The notes under the pieces: generated by a model | Database searches by the model: none | Seen by the model: only the letters and a program-made list of their open reading frames with translations | Told to the model about the DNA's origin: nothing | Translations under genes and position numbers: made by a program | Source of the DNA: Martinezella hainanensis | Lineage (GTDB): Bacteria > Pseudomonadota > Alphaproteobacteria > Rhizobiales > Rhizobiaceae | Direction: 5' to 3' | NCBI RefSeq assembly: GCF_900094555.1 | Contig: NZ_FMAC01000013.1 | Coordinates: 84,345-148,344 of the forward strand | DNA length: 64,000 bases | Part shown: positions 53,124-61,505 of the stretch, one piece after another | How positions within the stretch are numbered: position 1 is the stretch's first letter | Layout of the letters: each line of letters starts with the position of its first letter

Positions 53124-53978
53124 ATGGGAATAGGGTCTTGGATTCGGCAGTGCGCGATGAAGCGCGTGCTCTCTCTCGCGTTGAGGAGGAATGCCCCCTC
53201 GCTGATTCCGACGTCGGGAAACCGCGCCGAGGATAACGATTGCTACGCGGTCTATCTTCTCGATGAAACCGGGGAAGCACGGTTTCTCGTAGAGAACCTA
53301 GAAGGGGCTGGGGTTCGGGGGAAGTGGTCGCACGACGGCAAGAACTTCACCGAAGAGAAAGTGCTCTCCACTTCGGAACTGCCCGACTTCACGGTCTACA
53401 TCCAGCACTATTACCGAACATGGACCTTCTACAGCGTAGGTGTCTGGAAGTTCCTGCGGTATCGCTGGTCGCGCTGGCCCTGGATCCGCGTAACATTCGA
53501 CCGCTTTCTACAGTCGAGGTTCAACAAGAAGGAACTAGCGCGACAGGCTCGCATGGATGTGCTGGAATATGTTCTGACCGAGACCATGAAGGATCGGAAA
53601 TTTCAGACTCATCCCACGAGCCTGCTAACCCACCTCTATTCGGTGCGTTGGGTGCATCGTTTGGACAAGGACGAGCTGATGAACTACTACACGTTCATGT
53701 TGGATGCCCTGAAAGAGTCGGGCGACCTGGAGGTGGCCGACCACCATGGCTACAAGCTGACACCCAGAGCTCTGAATACGGTGAGCGCATTCGTCCAGGA
53801 GGAGCGTCGCCATGGTGACAACTACAAGATCCAGCGCGGTATCTTCTGGCTGACAATCGCCTTGATGTTCTTCGGCTTTGTTCAAGCCGGTGCCGCTGCA
53901 TACGAGCAATGGCTGAAGCCACCCGAAACATTCACCGGAACCCTCGGCGGTCAGCCTATCGATCTCACCCAACATTGA
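53124..53978 (+). CDS. Uncharacterised protein with winged-helix-like region and C-terminal membrane segment
   Basis: A 284-residue protein I cannot assign to a named family. ATG 53124 has GAGGGG upstream, whereas the longer frame starts with a TTG. The middle is basic and aromatic (WKFLRYRWSRWPWIR). Residues about 165-230 (SLLTHLYSVRWVHRLDKDEL, then ESGDLEVADHHGYKLTP) resemble a winged helix. One hydrophobic segment near the end (IFWLTIALMFFGFVQAGAAA) should anchor it in the membrane. It follows the GHKL-nuclease gene by 72 bases on the same strand and may be its partner. It converges on the DUF4365-type gene. Confidence 0.6.
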   Translation: MGIGSWIRQCAMKRVLSLALRRNAPSLIPTSGNRAEDNDCYAVYLLDETGEARFLVENLEGAGVRGKWSHDGKNFTEEKVLSTSELPDFTVYIQHYYRTWTFYSVGVWKFLRYRWSRWPWIRVTFDRFLQSRFNKKELARQARMDVLEYVLTETMKDRKFQTHPTSLLTHLYSVRWVHRLDKDELMNYYTFMLDALKESGDLEVADHHGYKLTPRALNTVSAFVQEERRHGDNYKIQRGIFWLTIALMFFGFVQAGAAAYEQWLKPPETFTGTLGGQPIDLTQH

Positions 53979-54057
53979 TGTGGAGACAGAGGGCGACGGA
54001 GAGGGTTTCGGGTCTACCGTCCGTACCGGTCGAGTTATCGGCGCCAAGCTCTATCAT

Positions 54058-55182
54058 CTAAACATCGCGCGCGTGCCATGGCGCGACGCTAATCATATGC
54101 GGTTCGGTTTCCACCGACATCACCTCGGCTTCCACGAGCACTTGCAAGGTCGCGGCCCATCGCTCCCCGGTCTCGTTCAAATCGATAGCGAGCCGATGTT
54201 CGATCATCTCGCCCCCGCCCATGTCACCGTAGGAATACCTTTCGTTGCCAAGATCAAGTAGGCACTCTCCATCGAATTCTTCGTCATCGAGCTCGTCACC
54301 GGTAGAGGTGTCGGTGACGGAGAAACTCTCGTGCCACACTTGGAAAGGGATCCCGCCGAAGTCTTCGTCCGTTTCAGACCACCGGACCGGCATAGCCTCG
54401 AGCGCCGGCGTGAAGGCTAAATAGGGGAAAGTCGAAGACAAACCGCCCATAGAGAATTGCCAGTGGGTGCGGAATGATTCCCATTCTCCCTCAGGAGCCT
54501 TGCTCTGGAAATACACTTCGGTCCGCATCTTCGACATCCATTTGACCACCATCAGACGTGCATCCCGTCCTTCCTCTCGGCAGTTGTGCAGCCATTGCAC
54601 CACAGAGGAGTCGCGAAGGAATCGGGCGATGCCCGTATCGTCCTCCTGTCGCAAAGTGCCCCTCAGAACAGGGACAAGGTTGCGATCCAGCACAATTCGG
54701 AAGAAATGCCCGTCGAGAACATTGCTCTTGTCGATCTTTACGCGCACCGTTTTCTGATCAAGGCGAAGGATCTCCTCACCGTAATGACGCTTCACCCATT
54801 TCTGAAGATCGATAGCGAGGAACTGATCGGCGCTTTCCACATAGACGGCAAGATAGGTCGGCTGGATATTGAGGTACCAGAACCTCAAATGGGCGACCTC
54901 AAGGTCAAGGACGACCTCTTCCGACTTCTGATAGTCGGCGAGGGCCAGTGTAGCGGCCATGATTCCTTTCATCTGGAACCAGATCAAGGCAGGGGTGACG
55001 ATTTTGCCGTCGCCAGCTTGGTTCGTGCGCGTCAGTTGCAGACCGATGTCCCTGCCTGCGCGGTCGCGTTCATACTCTACAAATAACCCGTGTGGAGCTG
55101 CCAGAGCACGGAATTTGCCCATGTAGTCGTTTTCGAAATCATCGCGAGCGCCAATCTTCACGCTGGTCCCCGTCCCGTTCAC
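54058..55182 (-). CDS. DUF4365-type nuclease-like protein
   Basis: A 374-residue protein whose first 150 residues match the DUF4365 pattern, a PD-(D/E)xK-type fold common in defence loci. It shows Asp45 in GRDIGLQL and Q70-x-K72 in WFQMKG, followed by HLRFWYLNIQPTYLAVYVE. The C-terminal 200 residues are unassigned. The start is GTG 55182 with weak support, and GTG 55161 with GGGGA upstream is an alternative. It is divergent from gajA and convergent with the membrane-protein gene, so it forms its own transcript within the island. Confidence 0.65.
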   Translation of the reverse strand: MNGTGTSVKIGARDDFENDYMGKFRALAAPHGLFVEYERDRAGRDIGLQLTRTNQAGDGKIVTPALIWFQMKGIMAATLALADYQKSEEVVLDLEVAHLRFWYLNIQPTYLAVYVESADQFLAIDLQKWVKRHYGEEILRLDQKTVRVKIDKSNVLDGHFFRIVLDRNLVPVLRGTLRQEDDTGIARFLRDSSVVQWLHNCREEGRDARLMVVKWMSKMRTEVYFQSKAPEGEWESFRTHWQFSMGGLSSTFPYLAFTPALEAMPVRWSETDEDFGGIPFQVWHESFSVTDTSTGDELDDEEFDGECLLDLGNERYSYGDMGGGEMIEHRLAIDLNETGERWAATLQVLVEAEVMSVETEPHMISVAPWHARDV

Positions 55183-55522
55183 CCTCGGCTATCGCCAGAA
55201 AAACCACATCTTCTAAAGTCTCAAACATGGAGTGTTAAGTTTGCTAGATCGTGGAGGAGACTTCGTATCTGGCGTCGCCTCTCGTAGTTGTGGCACGAGA
55301 CGCCGCTCGAAGTAGCGCACGCTCCCGATCCGTCCGGCGCCAAGCGTCGACATTGCTGCCGGCATGGTCGATGAGCTAGTTGAGACCCCGCCAAAGCCGC
55401 TAGCAACAGCAAGCGCAACCTGAAAGCAATGAGTTGTCAATGAAAATTCGTTCGTGGATTGCGAGCGTCTGACGTCGAGTAACGGTTTTTGATCGAGTAT
55501 AGTCCTCGTACTGGGGGATTCG
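55183..55522. other. Divergent promoter region between DUF4365 and gajA genes
   Basis: These 340 bases contain no gene I can support. They must hold the promoters of the two divergent defence genes. A TATAGT hexamer near 55497 lies close to the gajA start, but I see no clear -35 partner. Confidence 0.5.
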
Positions 55523-57568
55523 ATGTACTTAAGAAAAATCAAACTCGCGAATTTTCGCTCGTTTCAAGAAACCGAAATCGAGCTTCAAAAGGACCTGACA
55601 GTTTTCGTCGGAGAAAATAACGGCGGCAAAAGTAACGCAATCGATGCGATGCGGCTTTTGACGGTTCCTCTTAGTGGCCGTCGGGAGATCTACTGCGAGG
55701 GAACTGATGTCCGCTTTCAAAGCACGCGGCCGGACTTCGAGATCGTCGGAGAATTCGAGGAACTGTCCACCGGCCAGCAAGGCCGGCTCATTTCAGCGGC
55801 TACGGACACCTCCCTCACGCGCGCCGCGTTCGGTTTGCACTTCGACGCGAGCCGCGTCGGCGCCAGGCCGACGTTGTGGGCAGGAAAAGATGGCAACACG
55901 CCTGAGCCAGGTTGCCATGACATGATACGCCACGTCTATCTCCCCACCTTGAGAGATGCGAAGCGATCGCTCGCGTCCGGAAACCCGACCCGGATCATGG
56001 CTCTCCTCACGCATTTTCTCGACGGATCGTCGCCAGCGCAACTGGCCAAGGATCTGGCGCGCACTCACTCACACGATGTACTTCAAAAGGTCGATGGCGC
56101 CGTCGACAAGGGGCTACAAGCTCTCACTTCCGGCGTGCGGCGGCAAACTGCGTCTCTTGGCTTTGCATCGGATGAAGCCCTGGTCGACATCGCTCGCGAC
56201 CTTCGCTTTAAACTCGCCGATCATGGGGTGGATCCAGAAGATCTGCGATATTCAGGACATGGTTATGCCAACCTGTTGTTCATGGCGACCATTGCAGTGG
56301 AACTCGAAAAGGTTCGGACGGCCGATCTAACCCTCTTTCTGGTGGAGGAGCCGGAAGCACACCTGCACCCTCAGCTACAGGCCGCCGTCCTGTCGTTTCT
56401 TCGCGATCAGGCCGCCCTCTCTCGGTCGACACCGTCTGACGATGGATCCTTGGCCGGGGAGCTTCAAGTTGTCGTCGCGACACACTCACCAAACTTATCG
56501 GCGTGGGTGGCTAACGAAAGACTGGTCTTGTTCAAGTCGGTCGCAGTGCCAGTACCTCTCTCGGAGAGCGACAAAGCCGAGCCCGAGCCACAGCTGGCCG
56601 ACGCGGCTGTGATCGAGAGCAGCGCAACGTCCGAGACCTACTCCCCAGAGGAGTTGAAGGACAGTGTTGTCGTGGCGACAATGACAGCCGCAGCGATGCG
56701 CAGATCGACGCGCGTCATTCCGCTTTGCAAACTCCCCCTTGACGACGGTGAACGCCGGAAAATCGATCGTTATCTCGACGTCACCAAAGCTGCACTCCTG
56801 TTCGGTGGTCGCGTGCTCCTCGTCGAGGGTATCGCGGAGGCTTTGTTGCTTCCCATTATTGCGAAATACCACGCTTTAAAGGGTCACCCGGAAAAACTGC
56901 GGCTATTCATGTCGACTGTCTTCGTGCCCATCGACGGTGTCGATTTCGCGCCGTATATAAAGTTGCTGCTGACATCGATAAATGACGCCCGCATCGCCGA
57001 TCGACTTGTTGTTATGACCGATGGCGACAGAGCCGCTGAGGAAGGTGAAGAAGACGACGGCGATGCGCAGGACGAGATGAACGAGAGCGATGGTGTCGGT
57101 CCAACACTCGTATCGGAAGACAACGCCGAGACCGCCTCAGTCCAGGAAGAGGTCGCGCAAGCGCTCGATCGGGAAAAGGATGAAGCCGTGACGCCGGCGA
57201 AATCCGTCAATCCCGTTATCCCCGGAGAGCAGCGCAAGAAGGAGTTCGACGATCTAGCGACGAAGCTTGGGGGGATTGATCACTTCAAGGCGATAGCCAG
57301 CACCTACTCCTTGGAAACGGAACTAATCGAGGCTGGGAACGTCGGCATTCTCCGAAACGTGTACCTCGATCTTCATCCAAGGTCTCGACGGAAGTGGGAT
57401 AAGGCCGTTGCTTTGACGGGCGACGCGAGAGCGAGAGCGATCCACAAAATCTTCAAGACGACCCGAAAAGGCGACTTTGCCCAGATGCTGGCCAAGCGAA
57501 TCGAGGATGGCGAAGCCTTCAACGTTCCGGGCTACATTGGCGACGCGATCGAGGCAGTGGTCTCGTGA
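55523..57568 (+). CDS. gajA: Gabija-type GajA: OLD-family ATPase-TOPRIM endonuclease
   Basis: A 681-residue OLD-family nuclease, the DNA-cutting component of the Gabija anti-phage system. The ABC-type ATPase has Walker A GENNGGKSN (30-38), a signature-like SGHGYANLL (244-252), Walker B LFLVEEPEAHLHP (271-283) and H-loop ATHSPN. The TOPRIM domain has Glu435 (VLLVEGIAE), D500-G-D502 (TDGD) and Glu600 (SLETEL). Between 506 and about 560 lies a strongly acidic, low-complexity insert. GGGGGA precedes the ATG. The next gene, a UvrD-like helicase, overlaps its stop by 4 bases (GTGA), the classical gajA-gajB arrangement. Confidence 0.87.
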   Translation: MYLRKIKLANFRSFQETEIELQKDLTVFVGENNGGKSNAIDAMRLLTVPLSGRREIYCEGTDVRFQSTRPDFEIVGEFEELSTGQQGRLISAATDTSLTRAAFGLHFDASRVGARPTLWAGKDGNTPEPGCHDMIRHVYLPTLRDAKRSLASGNPTRIMALLTHFLDGSSPAQLAKDLARTHSHDVLQKVDGAVDKGLQALTSGVRRQTASLGFASDEALVDIARDLRFKLADHGVDPEDLRYSGHGYANLLFMATIAVELEKVRTADLTLFLVEEPEAHLHPQLQAAVLSFLRDQAALSRSTPSDDGSLAGELQVVVATHSPNLSAWVANERLVLFKSVAVPVPLSESDKAEPEPQLADAAVIESSATSETYSPEELKDSVVVATMTAAAMRRSTRVIPLCKLPLDDGERRKIDRYLDVTKAALLFGGRVLLVEGIAEALLLPIIAKYHALKGHPEKLRLFMSTVFVPIDGVDFAPYIKLLLTSINDARIADRLVVMTDGDRAAEEGEEDDGDAQDEMNESDGVGPTLVSEDNAETASVQEEVAQALDREKDEAVTPAKSVNPVIPGEQRKKEFDDLATKLGGIDHFKAIASTYSLETELIEAGNVGILRNVYLDLHPRSRRKWDKAVALTGDARARAIHKIFKTTRKGDFAQMLAKRIEDGEAFNVPGYIGDAIEAVVS

Positions 57569-59307
57569 CCCAGAAGTCTTTCAAACCGACTGATGAACAG
57601 AGGACGATTATCAACCATACGGGGTCCGCTTTCATCACCGCCTGCCCGGGGGCTGGGAAAACGCGCACCCTCGTCGAGCGGGCGAGGACGGTACTGCAAG
57701 ACGGGAAACTCCGGCGCGGAGTTGCCTTTCTCTCTTTTACAAACGCAGCGGTCGAAGAGCTCGAAGCTCGCCTGAGAGGACTACGTGTCCTGCCAACGCC
57801 GCTCTTCCCGAGTTTCATCGGAACATTTGACCGGTTCCTCTGGCAATTCTTAATTCAACCATTCGGTATTCCGAGCAATGCCGCTCTACCCCGGCTCGTT
57901 CCTGACAAATCCGATTGGGACATAGTCCCGTTTCCCAATGCTCAGCCACTCCCCTTTCGTGTCTTCGATAGAGACACGGGGGACGCCGATGAAGATTTGT
58001 TGAAAGAAGCGGGTTTCGATGTCGAGACACGCAATATAACTGCCTGGGAAACTGCGGCGATCCGAACCCAGAAAAGTGCCCTGGCCAAAGGGATGATCGA
58101 CTTCGACGACGTGCGATGGATCGTGTCGCAGCGATTGGGTGATAGCAATTTTCGAGATCGCGTAGGAAAGGCGCTGGCCGCTCGCTTTTGCGAGGTAATC
58201 GTCGATGAGGCTCAAGACTGCAATCCTGCGGATCTTGACATCGTCGCCTGGCTAAAAACGGCCGGCATCGCGATCAAAGTCATTTGCGATCCGCACCAAT
58301 CAATCTACCAGTTCCGGGGCGGGGTTACCGACGAGCTGATGAAGTTTGCGAAGACATTCCCTGACGACCAGCAGCTGTCGATGACTGGCAATTTTCGATC
58401 ATCTCCTGCGATCTGCTCGGCAGTCGTCGCCCTGAAGCCACCTGGTGGCGCGGCAACAATCGACAAACCGCTCGGCCAGCACAAGCATGACCTTACGCCG
58501 GTTCATATCCTGTCCTATCCGGGTACGAAAGTAACGGCAGCGATCGGCGCCGCCTATCAGAAGATCGCCGAGCGACACAAAATCCCATTGGACGCCGCGC
58601 CGGTAATCGCCTCGACACGACCGAGCGGAAGTAACGCCATCGGCCAATCGACCGTTAGCCGAACCAAGGAAATGACGTTGCTTCTCGCGGAGGCGGCGAT
58701 GCAATATCACTTTGCCTTTGCTTCAGGAAACCGCAAGGAGGCACTTGTCAATTTGCACCGCACGGTACTCTATGTGCAAGATCGGATCCCATCGCTCGGA
58801 CGCTATCACGCCCACGTCGCGGAGACGGATCTTGACGATGGTCGGTGGCGTCCTGCCGTCATCGCGATGGCAAATGACCTGGGTGTCCGCGAAGGCGAGA
58901 CCGCAGACGATTGGCTCGCTCGTGCGCGATCCCTACTCAGCCCTGGCCTCGTTGGCACGCGGAAAATTGGCCAAAGATTGAGGAGGCATAACGACCTAGG
59001 CTCAGTGCTTTCACGGCCGCCGCTCCAATCATCTCCAGCGAGGACAATCCATTCGGTAAAAGGCATGGAATTCCCGGCGGTATGCGTCGTCATGACCACC
59101 CAAACGAGTGGCGGAATCCTCGACTTCCTCGAGGGAAACCCGGCCGCGAAATGGGAAGAGGATGCTCGAAAAATTTACGTAGCGGCCTCTCGCGCCGAAC
59201 GGCTTCTCGTGATCGCCATTCCGAATAGCCGTCTATTGCGCCTTAAAGCTCTGCTCGAAAAGCACGGCTGCAGCGTTGAGGTGACAGAACTCGCGAGGGA
59301 TGCATGA
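57565..59307 (+). CDS. gajB: Gabija-type GajB: UvrD-like superfamily 1 helicase
   Basis: A 580-residue UvrD/PcrA-like ATPase, second component of Gabija. Motifs are visible in order: Walker A ACPGAGKTRT (27-36), motif Ia SFTNAAVEEL, Walker B VIVDEAQD (209-216), motif III CDPHQSIYQFRGG, motif V TIHSVKGMEFPAVCVV and motif VI VAASRAERLLVIA. Length is close to known GajB. It starts with GTG inside the gajA stop, and its own stop overlaps the third gene by 4 bases (ATGA). In the known system GajB senses nucleic-acid termini and activates GajA. Confidence 0.86.
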   Translation: MTQKSFKPTDEQRTIINHTGSAFITACPGAGKTRTLVERARTVLQDGKLRRGVAFLSFTNAAVEELEARLRGLRVLPTPLFPSFIGTFDRFLWQFLIQPFGIPSNAALPRLVPDKSDWDIVPFPNAQPLPFRVFDRDTGDADEDLLKEAGFDVETRNITAWETAAIRTQKSALAKGMIDFDDVRWIVSQRLGDSNFRDRVGKALAARFCEVIVDEAQDCNPADLDIVAWLKTAGIAIKVICDPHQSIYQFRGGVTDELMKFAKTFPDDQQLSMTGNFRSSPAICSAVVALKPPGGAATIDKPLGQHKHDLTPVHILSYPGTKVTAAIGAAYQKIAERHKIPLDAAPVIASTRPSGSNAIGQSTVSRTKEMTLLLAEAAMQYHFAFASGNRKEALVNLHRTVLYVQDRIPSLGRYHAHVAETDLDDGRWRPAVIAMANDLGVREGETADDWLARARSLLSPGLVGTRKIGQRLRRHNDLGSVLSRPPLQSSPARTIHSVKGMEFPAVCVVMTTQTSGGILDFLEGNPAAKWEEDARKIYVAASRAERLLVIAIPNSRLLRLKALLEKHGCSVEVTELARDA

Positions 59308-60221
59308 ACTACCGCTGGTCTACATGCGAGTTGACAGGGTTGATGTTACCGGGGAACGAGGAACGCGAAATTCCCGAAAATCCCCTAGGACGCGGCAGGT
59401 TACCCGGAAACGTTTTCTGTTATCCACTCGTAAATTCCTGGCGGAAGACAATCTGGTCCCTCCTCGGCGATGTGATCACCGACGATGTTAGACTCGCGTT
59501 TACAGAAGCGCCACCAGAGTTCGTCGTATCCGATGACCTGAGCTGGCTGGACGAGCTGATTTTTGAGGTGACGGGAGAGCTCGGGAACATAAAAGAGTTG
59601 ACCGCACATCGCCTCCGGCAGAAGTACCACTTTTTCCGCGCCGCTCATGGCACCCGCACGAATGATTTGGCGCAGTTTTATAACAACGGTCTGCGCTTTC
59701 TCCGCTCTGACGAAATGGAAGATCGAGCAAGATCGCTTTTTCTGAACGGCAAACTCAGATTCGCCAATGAAGAACGACTGCAGCTCGCTATCAGAGAGAA
59801 CGACGCCCGGAAGACGACGGGTGGCCGGGAGGGCCGGCTATATTTTTGCGCTGACGAGCGCAATCTACTTACCCGCTCTGGCAGTTCGGGCCACTATCTC
59901 GTCTATGGGAGTGAATATCTCTACTGCCTGGGCATACGTCTTGGTAGTAGCTGGGAAGCCAAACGTATTCTGAAAGAGATCGGGCGTCCGACAATGTTTA
60001 TTTGTGACATCCCGATGTCTCAGATTCGAGATTACACTCTCCAAGAATTTGCAGGTTTGGTTCTTGAATTTCTGTTCTGTGAACTGGTGAAGGATTTGCA
60101 AGCTTACGCACTCAGCCCCGGAGCGGGAAGTGGTTTCAGCCTACCGAGCGATCTATCTCCGGATTACATCGTCGGGCATTACCATCCTGACACGGTGCAC
60201 GATCCGCTCTGGTCGGCGTAG
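59304..60221 (+). CDS. Third gene of the Gabija operon, uncharacterised, ADP-ribosyltransferase-like features
   Basis: A 305-residue protein whose ATG lies within the gajB stop (ATGA), so the three genes should be translated together. I know no named family for it. The order of features recalls H-Y-E ADP-ribosyltransferases: H115-G-T117-R (AAHGTRTND), FYNNGLRFL (125-133), LYFCADERNL (179-188), then S-G-H-Y198-L-V-Y-G-S-E204-Y. The spacing is plausible, but overall similarity was not tested. The N-terminal 100 residues have no recognisable domain. It may be an added effector or regulator of the system, or an unrelated passenger. Two-gene gajAB is the textbook form. Confidence 0.6.
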   Translation: MNYRWSTCELTGLMLPGNEEREIPENPLGRGRLPGNVFCYPLVNSWRKTIWSLLGDVITDDVRLAFTEAPPEFVVSDDLSWLDELIFEVTGELGNIKELTAHRLRQKYHFFRAAHGTRTNDLAQFYNNGLRFLRSDEMEDRARSLFLNGKLRFANEERLQLAIRENDARKTTGGREGRLYFCADERNLLTRSGSSGHYLVYGSEYLYCLGIRLGSSWEAKRILKEIGRPTMFICDIPMSQIRDYTLQEFAGLVLEFLFCELVKDLQAYALSPGAGSGFSLPSDLSPDYIVGHYHPDTVHDPLWSA

Positions 60222-60324
60222 TGCCAGGTCCGAATAGCTGTTTGAGCATGATTTCATCTTACATTGGCGAGGCAATGATACAAGGATAGACGAATGCAGC
60301 GGAACCTGCCCTGGGGAGAATTAG

Positions 60325-61092
60325 ATGACTGATGATGGAGATAAGAAGAAGCCGATCCTAGCCCCGTCGAAAGACCATCCCGGCGATAGGCTCAGAGCTG
60401 TTGCGACTGGGATTGCAGGATTGGCCCCTGGCGGCGGCTTCGTCACCGCACTAATTGATGACCTCGTGCCGACCGGCGAGGAAAGGGCCCGCACCGATTG
60501 GGAGGCCTCGATCTCGGAAAGGACAAACGAGCATGGAGCGAGGCTCGATGAGCACGATGCGCAGATCAACCCAAAAGAGACGATTGACGGCGTAGTTGCT
60601 GCGCTTGCGGCTGCGCTGGCGCAAGCTTGCCCGGACGGATTGGGACACGAGGTGTACGAACCGGACGAGATCTACGCCCTTTTCTCGGATATACCGCAAT
60701 CGGAGATTGAGGATGCCGTATGGGAACTGGACGCTTTGGGCCTGATATCGGTAACCCATCTGATGGGGCCAATTGCGTGGCGTTTGCGTCTTGAGTCAGT
60801 TTTTTATGAGCAACTCGATCATCAGGTGATGGGGTGGGCAACCGCGCAGGATGCCGCGGAGTTAGCGCAGATCATTCTGGATACGGATGAAACACGTGCG
60901 GAGGCCCTCCATGAAAATACCGGCTGGTCAAAGCGGCGCTTTAATCCCGCCTTCCGAAGAGTGCTTGAGGAGATCGGAGAGGGCCGTATTTCGCGAGAGG
61001 TTCAGCCGGAATATGTGGCAAGGTATTTTGCCTTGATGCAAGAGGACCGCGTTAGGCTGAAGCGGATGATCAGAAGTCAGCATAACCAATAA
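60325..61092 (+). CDS. Uncharacterised protein with glycine-rich hydrophobic N-terminal segment
   Basis: A 255-residue protein of unknown function with GGGGAGA 6 bases before the ATG. Residues about 26-48 (AVATGIAGLAPGGGFVTALI) are a glycine-rich hydrophobic stretch followed by an amphipathic, charged helix with RTNEHGARLDEHDAQI. The remaining part (EIYALFSDIPQSEIEDAVWE, then LDALGLISVTHLMGPIAWR) looks like a winged helix. It lies 103 bases after the Gabija-linked gene on the same strand, in the defence island. Membrane insertion through the N-terminal segment is possible but unproven. Confidence 0.6.
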   Translation: MTDDGDKKKPILAPSKDHPGDRLRAVATGIAGLAPGGGFVTALIDDLVPTGEERARTDWEASISERTNEHGARLDEHDAQINPKETIDGVVAALAAALAQACPDGLGHEVYEPDEIYALFSDIPQSEIEDAVWELDALGLISVTHLMGPIAWRLRLESVFYEQLDHQVMGWATAQDAAELAQIILDTDETRAEALHENTGWSKRRFNPAFRRVLEEIGEGRISREVQPEYVARYFALMQEDRVRLKRMIRSQHNQ

Positions 61093-61195
61093 GCAGCCTG
61101 ATAGACTGCCAGCGACAAGGCGGAGGAGCCCGGCTTAAATTCCGCCCTTAGCGCGCGCTCCGAGATTGTACCAAATTCATTGCCGTGCTCTGTCG

Positions 61196-61427
61196 TCAAC
61201 CACGCGAGCGCAGTTCTTCAGGAAGAGCAGTTTCAACACGCTCCCAGTCGCCCAACGTCCATTCTCTTTCCACCGCGTCAATCCTGACGGTATAGTCGCG
61301 TCGGTACGCCTCGTCCAAATCTTTTGCTTCCAATTCAAACGAAATGAGTAGTTCAAGGGGTAGCGTTCCCTCCGATATGATCCCAATCTTGTCGGTGTGC
61401 CGCTTTCCCACGCGAAACTCTTTGTTC
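61196..61427 (-). pseudogene. 3' remnant of a gene cut by the IS66 element
   Basis: The minus-strand frame that ends at 61196 reads from the IS end as NKEFRVGKRHTDKIGIISEG, then TLPLELLISFELEAKDLDEA and TVRIDAVEREWTLGDWERV. Upstream of 61427 the frame runs into the inverted repeat of IS66, so only about 77 C-terminal residues of the original protein remain. The composition is that of a real, charged protein, but I do not recognise the family. The 5' part should lie just beyond the right end of this window. Confidence 0.6.
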
Positions 61428-61449
61428 GTAAGCGCGATTTTCCATGCGC
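61428..61449 (+). repeat. IS66 terminal inverted repeat, tnpC side
   Basis: Begins GTAAGCGCGATTTTCC. It matches the opposite terminus in 19 of 22 positions, with differences at positions 11, 16 and 17. Confidence 0.88.
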
Positions 61450-61505
61450 ATTGACGGCCTGACCGGTGAACCGCCCTCGCATCTGTAGCGATTATTCCGG
61501 CTCTG

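Noticed and set aside
61177..61482. 101-codon minus-strand frame across the IS66 boundary
   Set aside because: It mixes IS sequence with host sequence and is the shifted frame of the more protein-like remnant ending at 61196.
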